This document shows positions 1 to 8,897 of a stretch of DNA of 35,871 nucleotides, piece by piece; the first letter of the stretch is position 1; every line of letters starts with the position of its first letter. The notes under the pieces are model-generated. The model saw only the letters and a program-made list of their open reading frames with translations, was not told the DNA's origin and searched no databases. The position numbers and the translations under genes were made by a program. Origin of the DNA: Monoraphidium neglectum (lineage: Eukaryota > Chlorophyta > Chlorophyceae > Sphaeropleales > Selenastraceae); the NCBI RefSeq assembly GCF_000611645.1, contig NW_014013426.1, forward strand, positions 1-35,871, written 5' to 3'.

Positions 1-747
1 GGGGGGGAGACAGCGAGGGGGAGGGCAGGGGGGGGGGTGTGACAGTCTTGAGGGATGGGGCCAGTGGGCAGCGTGGCTGGCCGGCTGCGCAGGTCTCTCT
101 TGAGTGAGCACGTGGCTGTGTGGGTGGTTTTTTGCGTCTGCCGAGCAGGAGCGTAGTGGAGAAAGCTGTGCAGGACGCAGGTGTTCGATCCGAAACGCTG
201 GCAATAGCAGCCCGTGGCGCCCAGCCAGTGCAGTGTGCGGTGCCATACCGCCCCCTTCCCCTGACCCCAGCCAAAAACCGCCGCCACTGCCGCCGCCACT
301 GCCACCGCCGCACCTTGACTGACAAGAAGCGCGCCAGGGTCGCGACGCTGGAGCTTAGCAGGTCGCGACCTGACTCCAGAGTGAGGCACAGTGCAATCGC
401 CTCAAATAGGATTGCGTGCTGCGCGTTGGCCTTGTTGACCGTCGGGCTCCTGGCCCCCTCGCCGCAGGCTGGGCGGACGGGGGCGCGGGGACGGGTGCGG
501 GATGACGTCGCGCGGCGGCGCGTGGGTGCGTTATGGTGTGCACTTGGAAGAGCCGCACGACCCTCATGTAGTGCACCTGGTGGCTAGCCCCCGAACGATG
601 CATAAGCAGCAGCAATGAACCGTTCCTGCATACCCGCCGCCAACAAACCACGGGCACTCTTGCTGACTCCGTCCGGACTTGTCTGGTGGGCACACATCCC
701 AGCCAAGCGGCCTTGTGAACACCCCATCCCCTCTCCCCCCCTCTCAC
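1..747. other. No exon recognised (probable adaptin intron)
   Basis: The last adaptin exon I can place ends at 748 with a normal donor on the minus strand. The next conserved alpha-adaptin block (a KNVNKNN-type motif followed by the SHAVLFEA helix) is not readable in any frame here. The stretch is therefore most likely the start of a long intron whose next exon lies beyond the left edge. Purine-rich G tracts occupy 1-40. Open frames here have poor composition and are not called. Confidence 0.5.
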
Positions 748-3162
748 TGTTGAAGATGGACTGGATGACGTCACGCAGCGTCCGCTGGACCTTGGGGTTG
801 TCGGGGGGCGGCAGGTACTGCAGCACGCGCAGGCACTTGACCTGGGGGGGCGGGGTGGTGGGTTTCAGGGTTTAGACGGGTCGCATGAGATCCGCAACTT
901 GGCTTGGGCGGCCTGCCTCTCCTACCGGCTGGCTCTGGGGATGCACACGCGTATTGTGGGGTGGCGAAATTGCATGGCCAGGGGCACGCGGCGCCGCCCC
1001 TGGTCCAATGCAGACTGCACGGCTCCAAGAAGCGCGGCGCAGCCGAGGCGCAGCACGCAGGCGGGCGCGAGGGCCGCGTTAGCCCGGGCCCCTGAAAGCC
1101 CCGCGCGCCTGCAGCCAGGGCGAGGCGATGCCGTAGTAGGTGTAGTCGGGCGTGACGTCACGCAGCGACACCATGCGCTCCAGCACGCGCAGCACGCCCC
1201 TCGAACACGCCTCGTAGCCCGCTGCGTCGCACGGCGGCGGCAGGCGCGGGGCGTCGCGTGCGAGCGTTGAGATGGGTACTGTTCGGCTACACAGGACGGC
1301 GTCACCCTGCACCTGCGCGCAGCGTTCGCACCAAGAGGCCCCGGCGGGATCCTGCAGCCCTTAGCGCGACCGACCAACTGAACCACCCACCCGCCCCGAA
1401 GCGCGAGAGGACCCCGAGCAGCAGCGTGGTCGTGGCCAGCAGCAGCCCGATGTCGCGCTCCTCCAGCAGGGACGCCAGCACGGGCGCGAAGCTGTCCGCG
1501 GCGACGACGGCCTGGTCGGCGGGCGTCTTGCGCAGCAGGCGCAGCAGGCACAGCGCGGCCTTCTTGCGCACGATGGGGCGCGCTGCGGGGGTGTAGCCAG
1601 CGGGGGTTTGCAGGTGTAATGGCACGAGATGGGAAGCAGAGGTGCTTTCCTGGCAGCAGCGCAGCCGGGAGCGCACTCCGCGTGACATAAGTCCTGACGA
1701 TCCGGACGACGATTAAACGCCACTCGGTCCCGCGCGGCGCACGCCGCTCGACACGCGAGCGCCCCCGCCGCCACTGGGACGCCTCAAGAGCGCGCACCGC
1801 TGCCGGTGCCGATGAGCTTGAGCACGTCTGGCGTCAGAGCCTCCGCCATCTCTGGGCCCGCGACTGTTTTGTTGAGTGCGCGGGTATGGGGAGGGGAAGG
1901 GGGAGGTCTTGGGTGGGTGGGCTGGGGAAGGAAGGAGCAGCACCCTTTGTCTAGGGTGGAGGTGATGCCGCAGGTCGCAGTCTCGAGCGATAGCCGGCGA
2001 GTAAGCAGCCTTGGGGCTGATGCATAGCCTGCAGCGATGCAAACTGCAAGGGACGCCGGCCAAGGCACGAGGTAGACCCCCGGCCGGCAGCCAGCGCAGA
2101 CCGCGGGCGGACGCGCGGCGCGTGTGGAAGTTGCGCCACAAGGGAGTGGGGGGAGGGGGGGGGGAGCGAGCTCACTGTTGGCTACGAAGGTGAGGGCGAG
2201 GCACTGGAACGACTCGTTGCGGCTGATGAGGTCCGAGTGGATGGCGTTGATGGACAGGCGCAGGAACTCATCTTTCTGCAGGGGCGCGCGGGCGGTCGGG
2301 GGGAGTGTGTGCGGTTTGGACGGGCCGGGGAGGGGCTGTGGCCCAGCAACCAGCTGCTGCACCGCGCCCGCTGGTTTGCTGCAGCCCTCACAGTGTACAA
2401 GCGCGCCTTACTGGCTGATGTCCAAGGTGACCCATAGAGCGGGCTGGCGGCTGGCGCCGCGTGCATGCCGCGTCGGCGGCCGCGCGGCGCCGTCTCGACT
2501 GCGGTCGGCAGGTTGGGCGCGGGGGGAAGGGCGCCGCACCTCATTCATGAGAATGGAGCACGCCATGTAGCCGACCTGCTTTTCAGAGTACCTAGAATTA
2601 AGTCGCGAGAGGCCAGGCAGGGGTTGACGTGCCAGGCGCCAGGTCAGCACATGAGCATGAGGCCAGGGGGCGTGTGGGGATGCCGCGCACGCAACGCCAA
2701 CCGCGCACAGGGCCCGAGACGCAGGGTGACAGAGCACACAACGGCACACCCCCTGACTGCCGGCGGCCTGCCCTTGAGACGCACGCACAAGGGCAGCTGC
2801 GTACACAACCGCCACTCGCCGCCGCGGACAGCATGGACGCACGCACGCACGCTGAAACGCACGCACGCGTTTGCACAGCCGCCCGGCTCCCGCCCGCCCG
2901 CCGCTCACTTTGCCGCCGGAATGAGGTCGCACGCCTGCTTGTGGCCAAACTCGACGTCGTACCCCAGCATGTAGATGTACAGCAGCTTCCACACGTACTT
3001 CTTCCTGTCGTACGCGGTCAGGGCCTTCTTCTCATCCCCAAACTTTGCCCTGATCTTGGCCAGCTCCTTATCCACACGCCGCGCCTCGCTCTCGCGGTTC
3101 TGGCAGGCGCGGATGTCCGATATGAACATCTGCAGCCCGCGAATCGTGCCGGCCTTTGCCAT
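748..3162 (-). CDS. AP-2 complex subunit alpha (alpha-adaptin), N-terminal part
   Basis: Large subunit of the AP-2 clathrin adaptor, which binds PI(4,5)P2, cargo and clathrin at the plasma membrane during endocytosis. Exons on the minus strand: 3162-2909, 2591-2540, 2275-2176, 1863-1798, 1582-1391, 1278-1109 and 841-748; all phases agree and give about 309 residues of a protein that is usually near 1000. The start is MAKAGTIRGL, matching the family N-terminus. Visible motifs: FISDIRACQNRE (13-24), YVWKLLYIYMLGYDVEFGH (56-74), YSEKQVGYMACSILMNE, RNESFQCLALTF, RKKAALCLLRLLRK (163-176), then YTYYGIASPWLQ joined to VKCLRVLQYLP. These are the N-terminal helical repeats of the trunk and are alpha-type rather than gamma-type. 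The sixth intron starts with GC (CAG|GCGCGC at 1108) instead of GT; conserved protein on both sides leaves no alternative. The C-terminal trunk, hinge and ear lie outside the window. Confidence 0.95.
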
Positions 3163-4104
3163 GGCGGCGGGGGCGGCGCACACGTGCGCGGCGCCGTGCT
3201 GGGGGCGGGGCGCCCGCCGCTCGAAAGGGGCGGGCCTGCGGTTTGGGGCCGGTCGGTTAGCGGGGGGGTGGTGAGGCGGTTCGTAGGCGCTCGCTTGCGC
3301 GCCCCATGCCCCGAGCGTCTGCGTATCAGGGACGACTTCCATCGGGCTCACAGCTGCATTGGCATAACCTATGCAACTTGCCACGCAGCGGCGCAGCATG
3401 CGCGAGTGCGCCTGCTGATGCCCTCGCCGCATTCGCGCCTGATCGATGCAGTTGATGCATCAAGCACTCACCTCTCCGCTGTCCTCCTAGCCTTAGGCCA
3501 GCCTTAGGCCCTGCCTTCCACCCGCGTCTGTGCCACTGGCCTTCAAGAGCTTCGTGCGGGATATGCCTGTGATCCAGATCGCAAAAGCTAAAATCGACAC
3601 CCGATAAAAGCTTCTAACAGTGTAAATCACACCCCAGTGTTGCAAGATCACACGAGACCAGGTGCACGAGACTGGCGGACTGATGACGCGTACTTAAGGC
3701 GTAGAATCCTTCGAGGCACGATGTGCAGTAGCAGGTGCTGCAAAAGCGGACGGATCGGTGCTGCTGATACCAGCCAGTCCACAACAGGTCATCGTCCACA
3801 CCTGATCGACAGTCCCGACCACCACAGGCAGTTGTAGCGAGAACATGATATTGCAGGTTCGGCAATGCGGAAGATCATGAAGCAGTAGCTGGCAAGTCAG
3901 CTGGCCACACTGCTTACAGAGCGGCTGATCGTGGCTGGCGCCGCGGGTCCACCACACCATGCGCCCGGCCAGCAAAATGATAATACAGGCAGGTACAATA
4001 TTAACAGACGCAAACTTTCAAGCAATTATGCAACATTCTGCCACCAACACCACCGCACACACGACAGTGACTGGCCATTTCACAACGTGCTCACACCACG
4101 CCGC
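3163..4104. other. Spacer upstream of adaptin and downstream of the transporter
   Basis: Contains the adaptin promoter and 5' leader (just above 3162) and the 3' region of the PQ-loop gene. From about 3520 to 4080 the base composition is clearly more AT-rich than the flanking exons. A minus-strand open frame at 3975-3694 carries cysteine pairs spaced like a small zinc ribbon (CKQCG, then HCRTC 14 residues later). I could not connect it to further exons, so it is not called as a gene. Confidence 0.4.
3914..3918 (-). promoter_or_regulatory. Possible UGUAA polyadenylation signal, PQ-loop gene
   Basis: TGTAA on the minus strand about 187 bases past the transporter stop. UGUAA is the usual poly(A) signal in chlorophyte green algae. 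A five-base match alone is weak evidence. Confidence 0.35.
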
Positions 4105-6424
4105 TCAGGTCGGCAGCAGAGGCGCGCGCTCGTCGTCGCCGCTTTCGTCCCCATGCCGCGCCCCCGCGCGTGCAGCGCCGGAGCGGTGGTGATGGTGGTG
4201 ATGCGGGTGCGAGATGTGGTGGTGTGGGTGCACGTGCACGCCGTGATGGGCGTGCTCGTGCGGCTGCTGCTGCTGCTGCTGCTGCTGCGCCTGGCTCTCG
4301 TGCGGCTGCTTGGTGCCGTACTTCAAACTCTGAGACAGGATTATCATGTCAAGCGTGATCGTCCCCAGGCTGCCCGCCAGCCACGGCCCCTGGTCCGCAA
4401 GCTCCTGCAGCGTGAACGTCCGCAGCAGGATGCCCGTGCCCGTGCACAGATTGGCGCAAGCCGCCATGACAAACATTGCGAACGCCAGGCCCTCTGCACT
4501 CTGGCGGGTGTAGTTCTTGTAAATCTGGCTGAGGCGGCTGGCCAGGTACAGCACCGAGCTCACCCAGCCCAGCGTCGTGCCCACCGCCACCATCCACGGC
4601 GGGTTGCCGCCGTCGCCGCCGCCGCCGTCGCCGCCGCCGTCGCCGTCGTCGCCGCCCTTGTGGTGCTTGCCCCTGCGCTGCAGCCGTGCCGGCGCCTGAG
4701 CGGGATCCGCAGACCAGCCATGGGGACGGTCCATTTGGCTGTCACCTGTTGCTGGTGCGGCGCTGCTGCTGCCGCTGCTAGTGATGCCACCGCCGGTGCT
4801 GACGCTCGTTGCCGAGCCAGTGACGCGGTCACCAACACGCCCCTGCTGCGCGTTAAGCTGCTGCGAGCTTGCAGGCAGCCCTGGCAAGCCCACAATTTGT
4901 CCAAACCGCAAGCCTTCCTTTGCAGCCAGTTGTCGGCTGGCTTGCGGCCAGGTGGCGCCCTGCACACGAGCCGATGCCGCTGGCCCTGCCGGGAGCGACA
5001 CCGACACCACCCCCAGTACAGCCAGCACAGCAAGCGCAGCAACCGCAACCGGCCGCCGTGGGACGCCCAAGCCCGCATTTGCCGTGTGCGAGCACCGCTG
5101 CGGCTGCTGCTGATGCAGCTGCTGCTGCTGCTGCTGCTGTTGCTGCTGCTGCAAACGCCACAGTGAGGCTGTGGTTGTTGCAGCGCAGGCGCTGCGGTCG
5201 CTGCTGCTCTTGCCGCAGCTGCTTCCACCGACCCCGTTGTCCTGGCCCACGAGGGCCGACCATGATTTTGTCCCAACGACCTCAGCATCTGCCTCGCCGC
5301 TGCCGCTCTGCGCCAGCCAAGCACCGCGGTGGGTGATGCCAGCCACCGCTGTGATGCAGTCTGTCTTCCGGCCGCCGGCACCGTCGGCTGCACCGCTGGA
5401 GCTGCCACTGCCGCCCAGCTGCACATCACGAGATGCGCCGGCCCCACCGCCAAGCCTGCCACTGTCTGAGCAGCCGCCAAACCCCCCACCACTCTCACCG
5501 CCAGCCCCGCTGTCACCGCCGGCCCCGCTGCCACCGCCGGCGCCGCCATCCACGCCGCCATTCCCACCACCACCGCCGCGGTGATGCGGGTGGTGATGTT
5601 GGCGGCGGCGCGCGCGCTGGCGGTACTGCGCCTGCAACAGCAGTATCTTCTCCCGACGGCGTTGCAATGCACCGTAATATATGAATTGCATCATCATGAA
5701 CACGTCTGAAAGCACAAAATACCTGGAGTCATGAATTGGAAAGACGGTTGGCTTGGCTTGAGCCGGGCACATGGCAAAGCACGGCGAAAACCACTTGACG
5801 TGCGCAACAGTGCTATAAAAACCTTCTGAGCAACCGCTAGCCAGCGTTGACCAGAGTCTGTCTCACATGGCAGTGTAGGTGGTGGTGGGCAGCTGCTGCC
5901 CCTGCATCAGGGCGCCGGTCAGGTTGAACGTGTCCCCAAGCAGCCACTGCGCCAGGAACCAGGGGCTCAGTGCTTCCGCGCTCTTGTTGCGGAAGTTGGA
6001 GATGAACTGGGGCAGCTGCAAGGGTTCGAGGCCACGATAAAAATGTTAGGGGGAGCAGCAGGCACTTACAAGGCTGGCGGCTGGATGGGGGCGTTTTGCT
6101 GCGGCTACAGCTGCCGCCGCCGCTGAGGATGGAGCTCTAAAAGCATTGCCTCACCTGTGCAAATACCCAGAATACAATGGCCGCGAGGCCGAAAGCAAAG
6201 CCCACATAGTCCCTCCAGCTGCGATTGTGCGGCCAAAGGCGGCGAGGTGAGCAGGCGGCGTCGTACGCTGATGCAGACTGTGTGACGCATGGGCCCCCTC
6301 CGTCGCCACACGCTGGCCAAGCATCCAGGATGAATCCTGCAAAGAAGCTTCAATCAACTCACTTGTAAACGCAGTCGTGGAAGTGCTGTTCGATCCAAGG
6401 ATCGGCCCCGGGGTCGCAGGACAT
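4105..6424 (-). CDS. PQ-loop (SLC66A1/YPQ/LAAT-1-like) vacuolar amino-acid transporter
   Basis: Seven-helix PQ-loop protein of the family that exports cationic amino acids from lysosomes or vacuoles. Exons 6424-6363, 6218-6155, 6015-5867 and 5722-4105 have matching phases and give 630 residues. First PQ loop: FAQLPQFISNF (PQ at 44-45) followed by AEALSPWFLAQWLLGDTFN. Second: LASRLSQIYKNYTRQSAEGL, where SQ (about 490-491) replaces PQ. A hydrophobic stretch in the middle (VAVAALAVLAVLGVVSVSLP) fits the fourth helix. The linker between the two halves is expanded by several hundred Gly-, Ser-, Ala- and Gln-rich residues, making the protein much longer than animal and fungal relatives (about 300). 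The C-terminal tail is Gln- and His-rich and ends in ERAPLLPT, which contains an E-x-x-x-L-L dileucine sorting signal typical of vacuole or lysosome targeting. The start MSCDPGADPW is the ATG nearest the fold; the frame stays open upstream to 6760, so a longer start is formally possible. Confidence 0.92.
5115..5155. repeat. CTG/CAG trinucleotide run coding polyglutamine
   Basis: An almost pure CTG run on the plus strand, read as about 13 Gln codons on the minus strand, in the disordered linker of the PQ-loop transporter. A second run at 4264-4289 encodes the Gln block in its C-terminal tail. Confidence 0.85.
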
Positions 6425-7443
6425 GGCTGCGCCCCTGTGAAACTCTTCTACACCTGGAGGGCCTAGTTTTTGTGTCTCATTGTATCGGTGTCGGCCCTTT
6501 GCTGCCCACTGCACTTGGCTGCCTTGTGCTGCCCGCCCCGCGGGCCTGAGAGGCTGAGAGGCGGGCTTGGCAATACACAATGGGCGATTTTGACGGCAAA
6601 ATTGGCGTTGTGCAATCAGGCGAAGGATCTGAGCTAGTACACTTGCTTTGTGAAATGAAGAGAGCGAATGTGCTGCGTGAGAGATAGCTCTGCAGGCTGT
6701 AGAAACCATGGGGCGAAGGCACGCCAGGACAGTACGGTGCTGGTAGCTGAAGTCACACATAAGTGCTGCGGACCGTGAGCGAGTGCTCTGGCGCTGTGGC
6801 GCCGCAGGTCAAAAGCGCTGTGTGCAACGTTGATCCATCACCCCAGTATGACAACCTGCTCTGGAGCATAACTGCGTGAATGCCGGCACCTCTGCCACAG
6901 CTGCCGTACCTCCGTCCGATAACCCGCAAACACCCAACAGGCCGCCACAACCCAGGCAAGCGCCCTGGAAACGGCTGATCAACACAGCGCACTGCATCGA
7001 CATAACATGGAGTACACCTGCACAACTGCGCACTGAAAAAAGCGTAATGGAGCGAAACCTCTGACATCCGGAACATGTTTTTGGTACAGCACCATGCTGC
7101 GCTTGCCGGAGCACACTGGTGGTGAGGCGCATGCGAGATGCGACCTGCTCTTGGTACACAGGGATAACTGAGCCATCCGTGGGTAGCCTGCCTCCTCCAT
7201 ACCAAGAGGGCTGCAGCACAAGTCTCACAACGGCATGCCAGAGGAATGAAAGATGAGCAAGCAGTCCGGAGAAGAGAGCGACGGACGAAGCCAATTCACA
7301 CACGAGCCGCCCCCCAAGCAAAACCTCTGCGAAATGTTCCAAGTGCGCAGCGCCCCTTCATCCTTGCGGCGAATGGAGGGGTGCCGCGCGGGCAATACCG
7401 ATGGCATCCGCGCAGCAGCGCTGCTGGCTGCGTTCGCTCTCAT
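6425..7443. other. Spacer upstream of the PQ-loop gene, no gene recognised
   Basis: Holds the presumed promoter and 5' leader of the transporter. Open frames on both strands (for example minus 7342-6809) are Cys- and Trp-rich with uneven codon use and no recognisable motif. A plus-strand frame starting at 7253 is hydrophilic at its N-terminus but unrecognised, and it overlaps the tentative minus-strand gene at 7444-8335. I see no tRNA, repeat or mobile element. Confidence 0.4.
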
Positions 7444-8335
7444 TCACTCACGGCCTATCCCGGGCTCCTGTTGCGCCTCGCCTTGCCGCCTGCCCTCCAC
7501 CATCCCAACCTCAATGCAGTGCTCAGGCCCGCCCTGCGCAGGCGTTGCCGCCATGCACACAGGGCTCACACCACCGCCGGGCCGACTGGAGACGCCTGGC
7601 GAGCTCGGAGCAGAGGCCGCCGAGACACCGCAGGCAGCGCCGCCGCTGAGGCGGCTGCTGCCGCTGCTGCCGCTGCCGCGGTACAAATGGTGCTCTGTGT
7701 GGGCTGGCTCGTGCGCGCCGTACCTAGAGGCCATGGCAAAGGGGCCATGAGGCAGAGGGGAAGGAAGTTTGGGCGGCCGCCAGCGCAGGTGGCAAATACG
7801 GGGCAGAATCAGCTCCTGAACATGTGCATGCAGGTCCCAAACGAGGTGAGCACAGCTGCGGGCTTGCCCATTGGCCACACAAGGTGCAAGGCACCAGGTG
7901 CGTCCAGCAGGCAGCTGGCACGGCTGATGTCTCGGTTGCCCAACGCGCCGCCCCACTCACTCCTTGGACATCAACCCGCCGCACATCTGGGCGGCCGCGT
8001 CGCGCGGCTCTGCGACAATGTGTCGCAGGTTGTCTGCGGCGATGCGTGGCAGGGTCCAAGACTGAGTATGTTCCTAGCAGCTGTACACTTGCACGCAGAA
8101 ACACTTTCCGTATGCAGTTGCTAAGCTCGAGCTGCTGCAGCGGCGGAGCGCAGACCCAGCAGCAGCACCGTAAGCGGGTCGCACCGACAGCGGCGCGGGC
8201 GCTGGCTGCGACTTCTCTCAGGCGTTTGATGGGCGAGCTGGGTGAGGGCCCAGACAGGCCGTAGTCAGGGCCTCCAGATGCCTGGATTCGGATGACGTCC
8301 TCCAGCAGGTCGTGATCGGGCTGGTGTTCCGCCAT
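7444..8335 (-). CDS. Unrecognised gene, tentative three-exon model
   Basis: I do not recognise this protein. The start is ATG at 8335, reading MAEHQPDHDLLEDVIRIQAS and continuing with good codon use through SPSSPIKRLREVAASARAA (to about 8200). A second exon, 8061-7961, reads TLPRIAADNLRHIVAEPRDA then AAQMCGGLMSKE and ends at a clear GTGAGT donor in phase 2. A third exon beginning at 7723 after CTCTAG accepts that phase and runs to a stop at 7444, reading YGAHEPAHTEHHLYRG followed by a Ser/Gly-rich tail. The junction between the first and second exon is unresolved: the second exon needs a phase-0 donor and several weak ones exist. A GTGAGT four codons before the stop suggests the gene might continue further. 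It lies head-to-tail with the pseudouridine synthase. The acidic N-terminus, absence of membrane segments and disordered tail suggest a soluble protein, with no function inferred. Confidence 0.4.
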
Positions 8336-8897
8336 GTCGGCCGATCTCGCACGTGTGGCGGTATGAATGTTCGTCGTCACATACGGGCACCCTTCCAGGG
8401 TGCGCTCCCTGCCGACGGATGTAGACAAGGGCCGCGACGCGGGACGCAGCATCTTTCGAGCTTGTTCGACAGGTGCAGAAAAGCAATGGTGAGAAAGATG
8501 ATTTTGCATAATCGTCGGGAGCTCGCACGCCGTGCGCTGCTTACCCTGATGGTGACGTGAGCTGACTGTGCTGTATGGTATGTTGCGCCGGACGCAGCGT
8601 GGGGTGCAGCAGAGCAAGTTGGCAGAAGCAGAGGCATTCTGCACGAGCACAAAGCAAGCAGAGGGGCCAGGTCGTATGAGTGCTCTGCATCATGGGTTGT
8701 GCTGATCGCGAAAACCGATTGTCAACTGCTGCAATCTGCGTGTTTTTGGTGAGCGGCACTTAACAGCGTGATGTGGCACAGCAATCATGTATGAAATCTA
8801 TGTATCCTGTGGCGCAATTTACACAAATTGTACTGGGGCTCCTTTTGTCTTGCACGTGTGGTGAGCGACAAAGCTCAAGGCATCACACCCGCCGCCC
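8336..8897. other. Spacer between tandem minus-strand genes
   Basis: Carries the 3' end of the pseudouridine synthase and the upstream region of the tentative gene at 7444-8335. No coding exon or repeat could be supported. Confidence 0.4.
8819..8823 (-). promoter_or_regulatory. Possible UGUAA polyadenylation signal, pseudouridine synthase
   Basis: TGTAA on the minus strand, 75 bases past the stop of the pseudouridine synthase. The distance is typical for a green-algal poly(A) signal; the motif is short. Confidence 0.45.

Noticed and set aside
3931..5166. A 411-codon plus-strand open frame
   Set aside because: It is antisense to the PQ-loop transporter exon, whose protein matches a known fold on the minus strand.
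6809..7342. A 177-codon minus-strand frame
   Set aside because: No motif, uneven codon third positions and high Cys/Trp content typical of non-coding GC-rich DNA; no splice-consistent neighbours.
7253..7750. A 165-codon plus-strand frame starting MSKQSGEESDGRSQ
   Set aside because: The N-terminus looks plausible, but it overlaps the phase-consistent minus-strand exon at 7444-7723 and shows no domain or partner exon. Kept only as an alternative.
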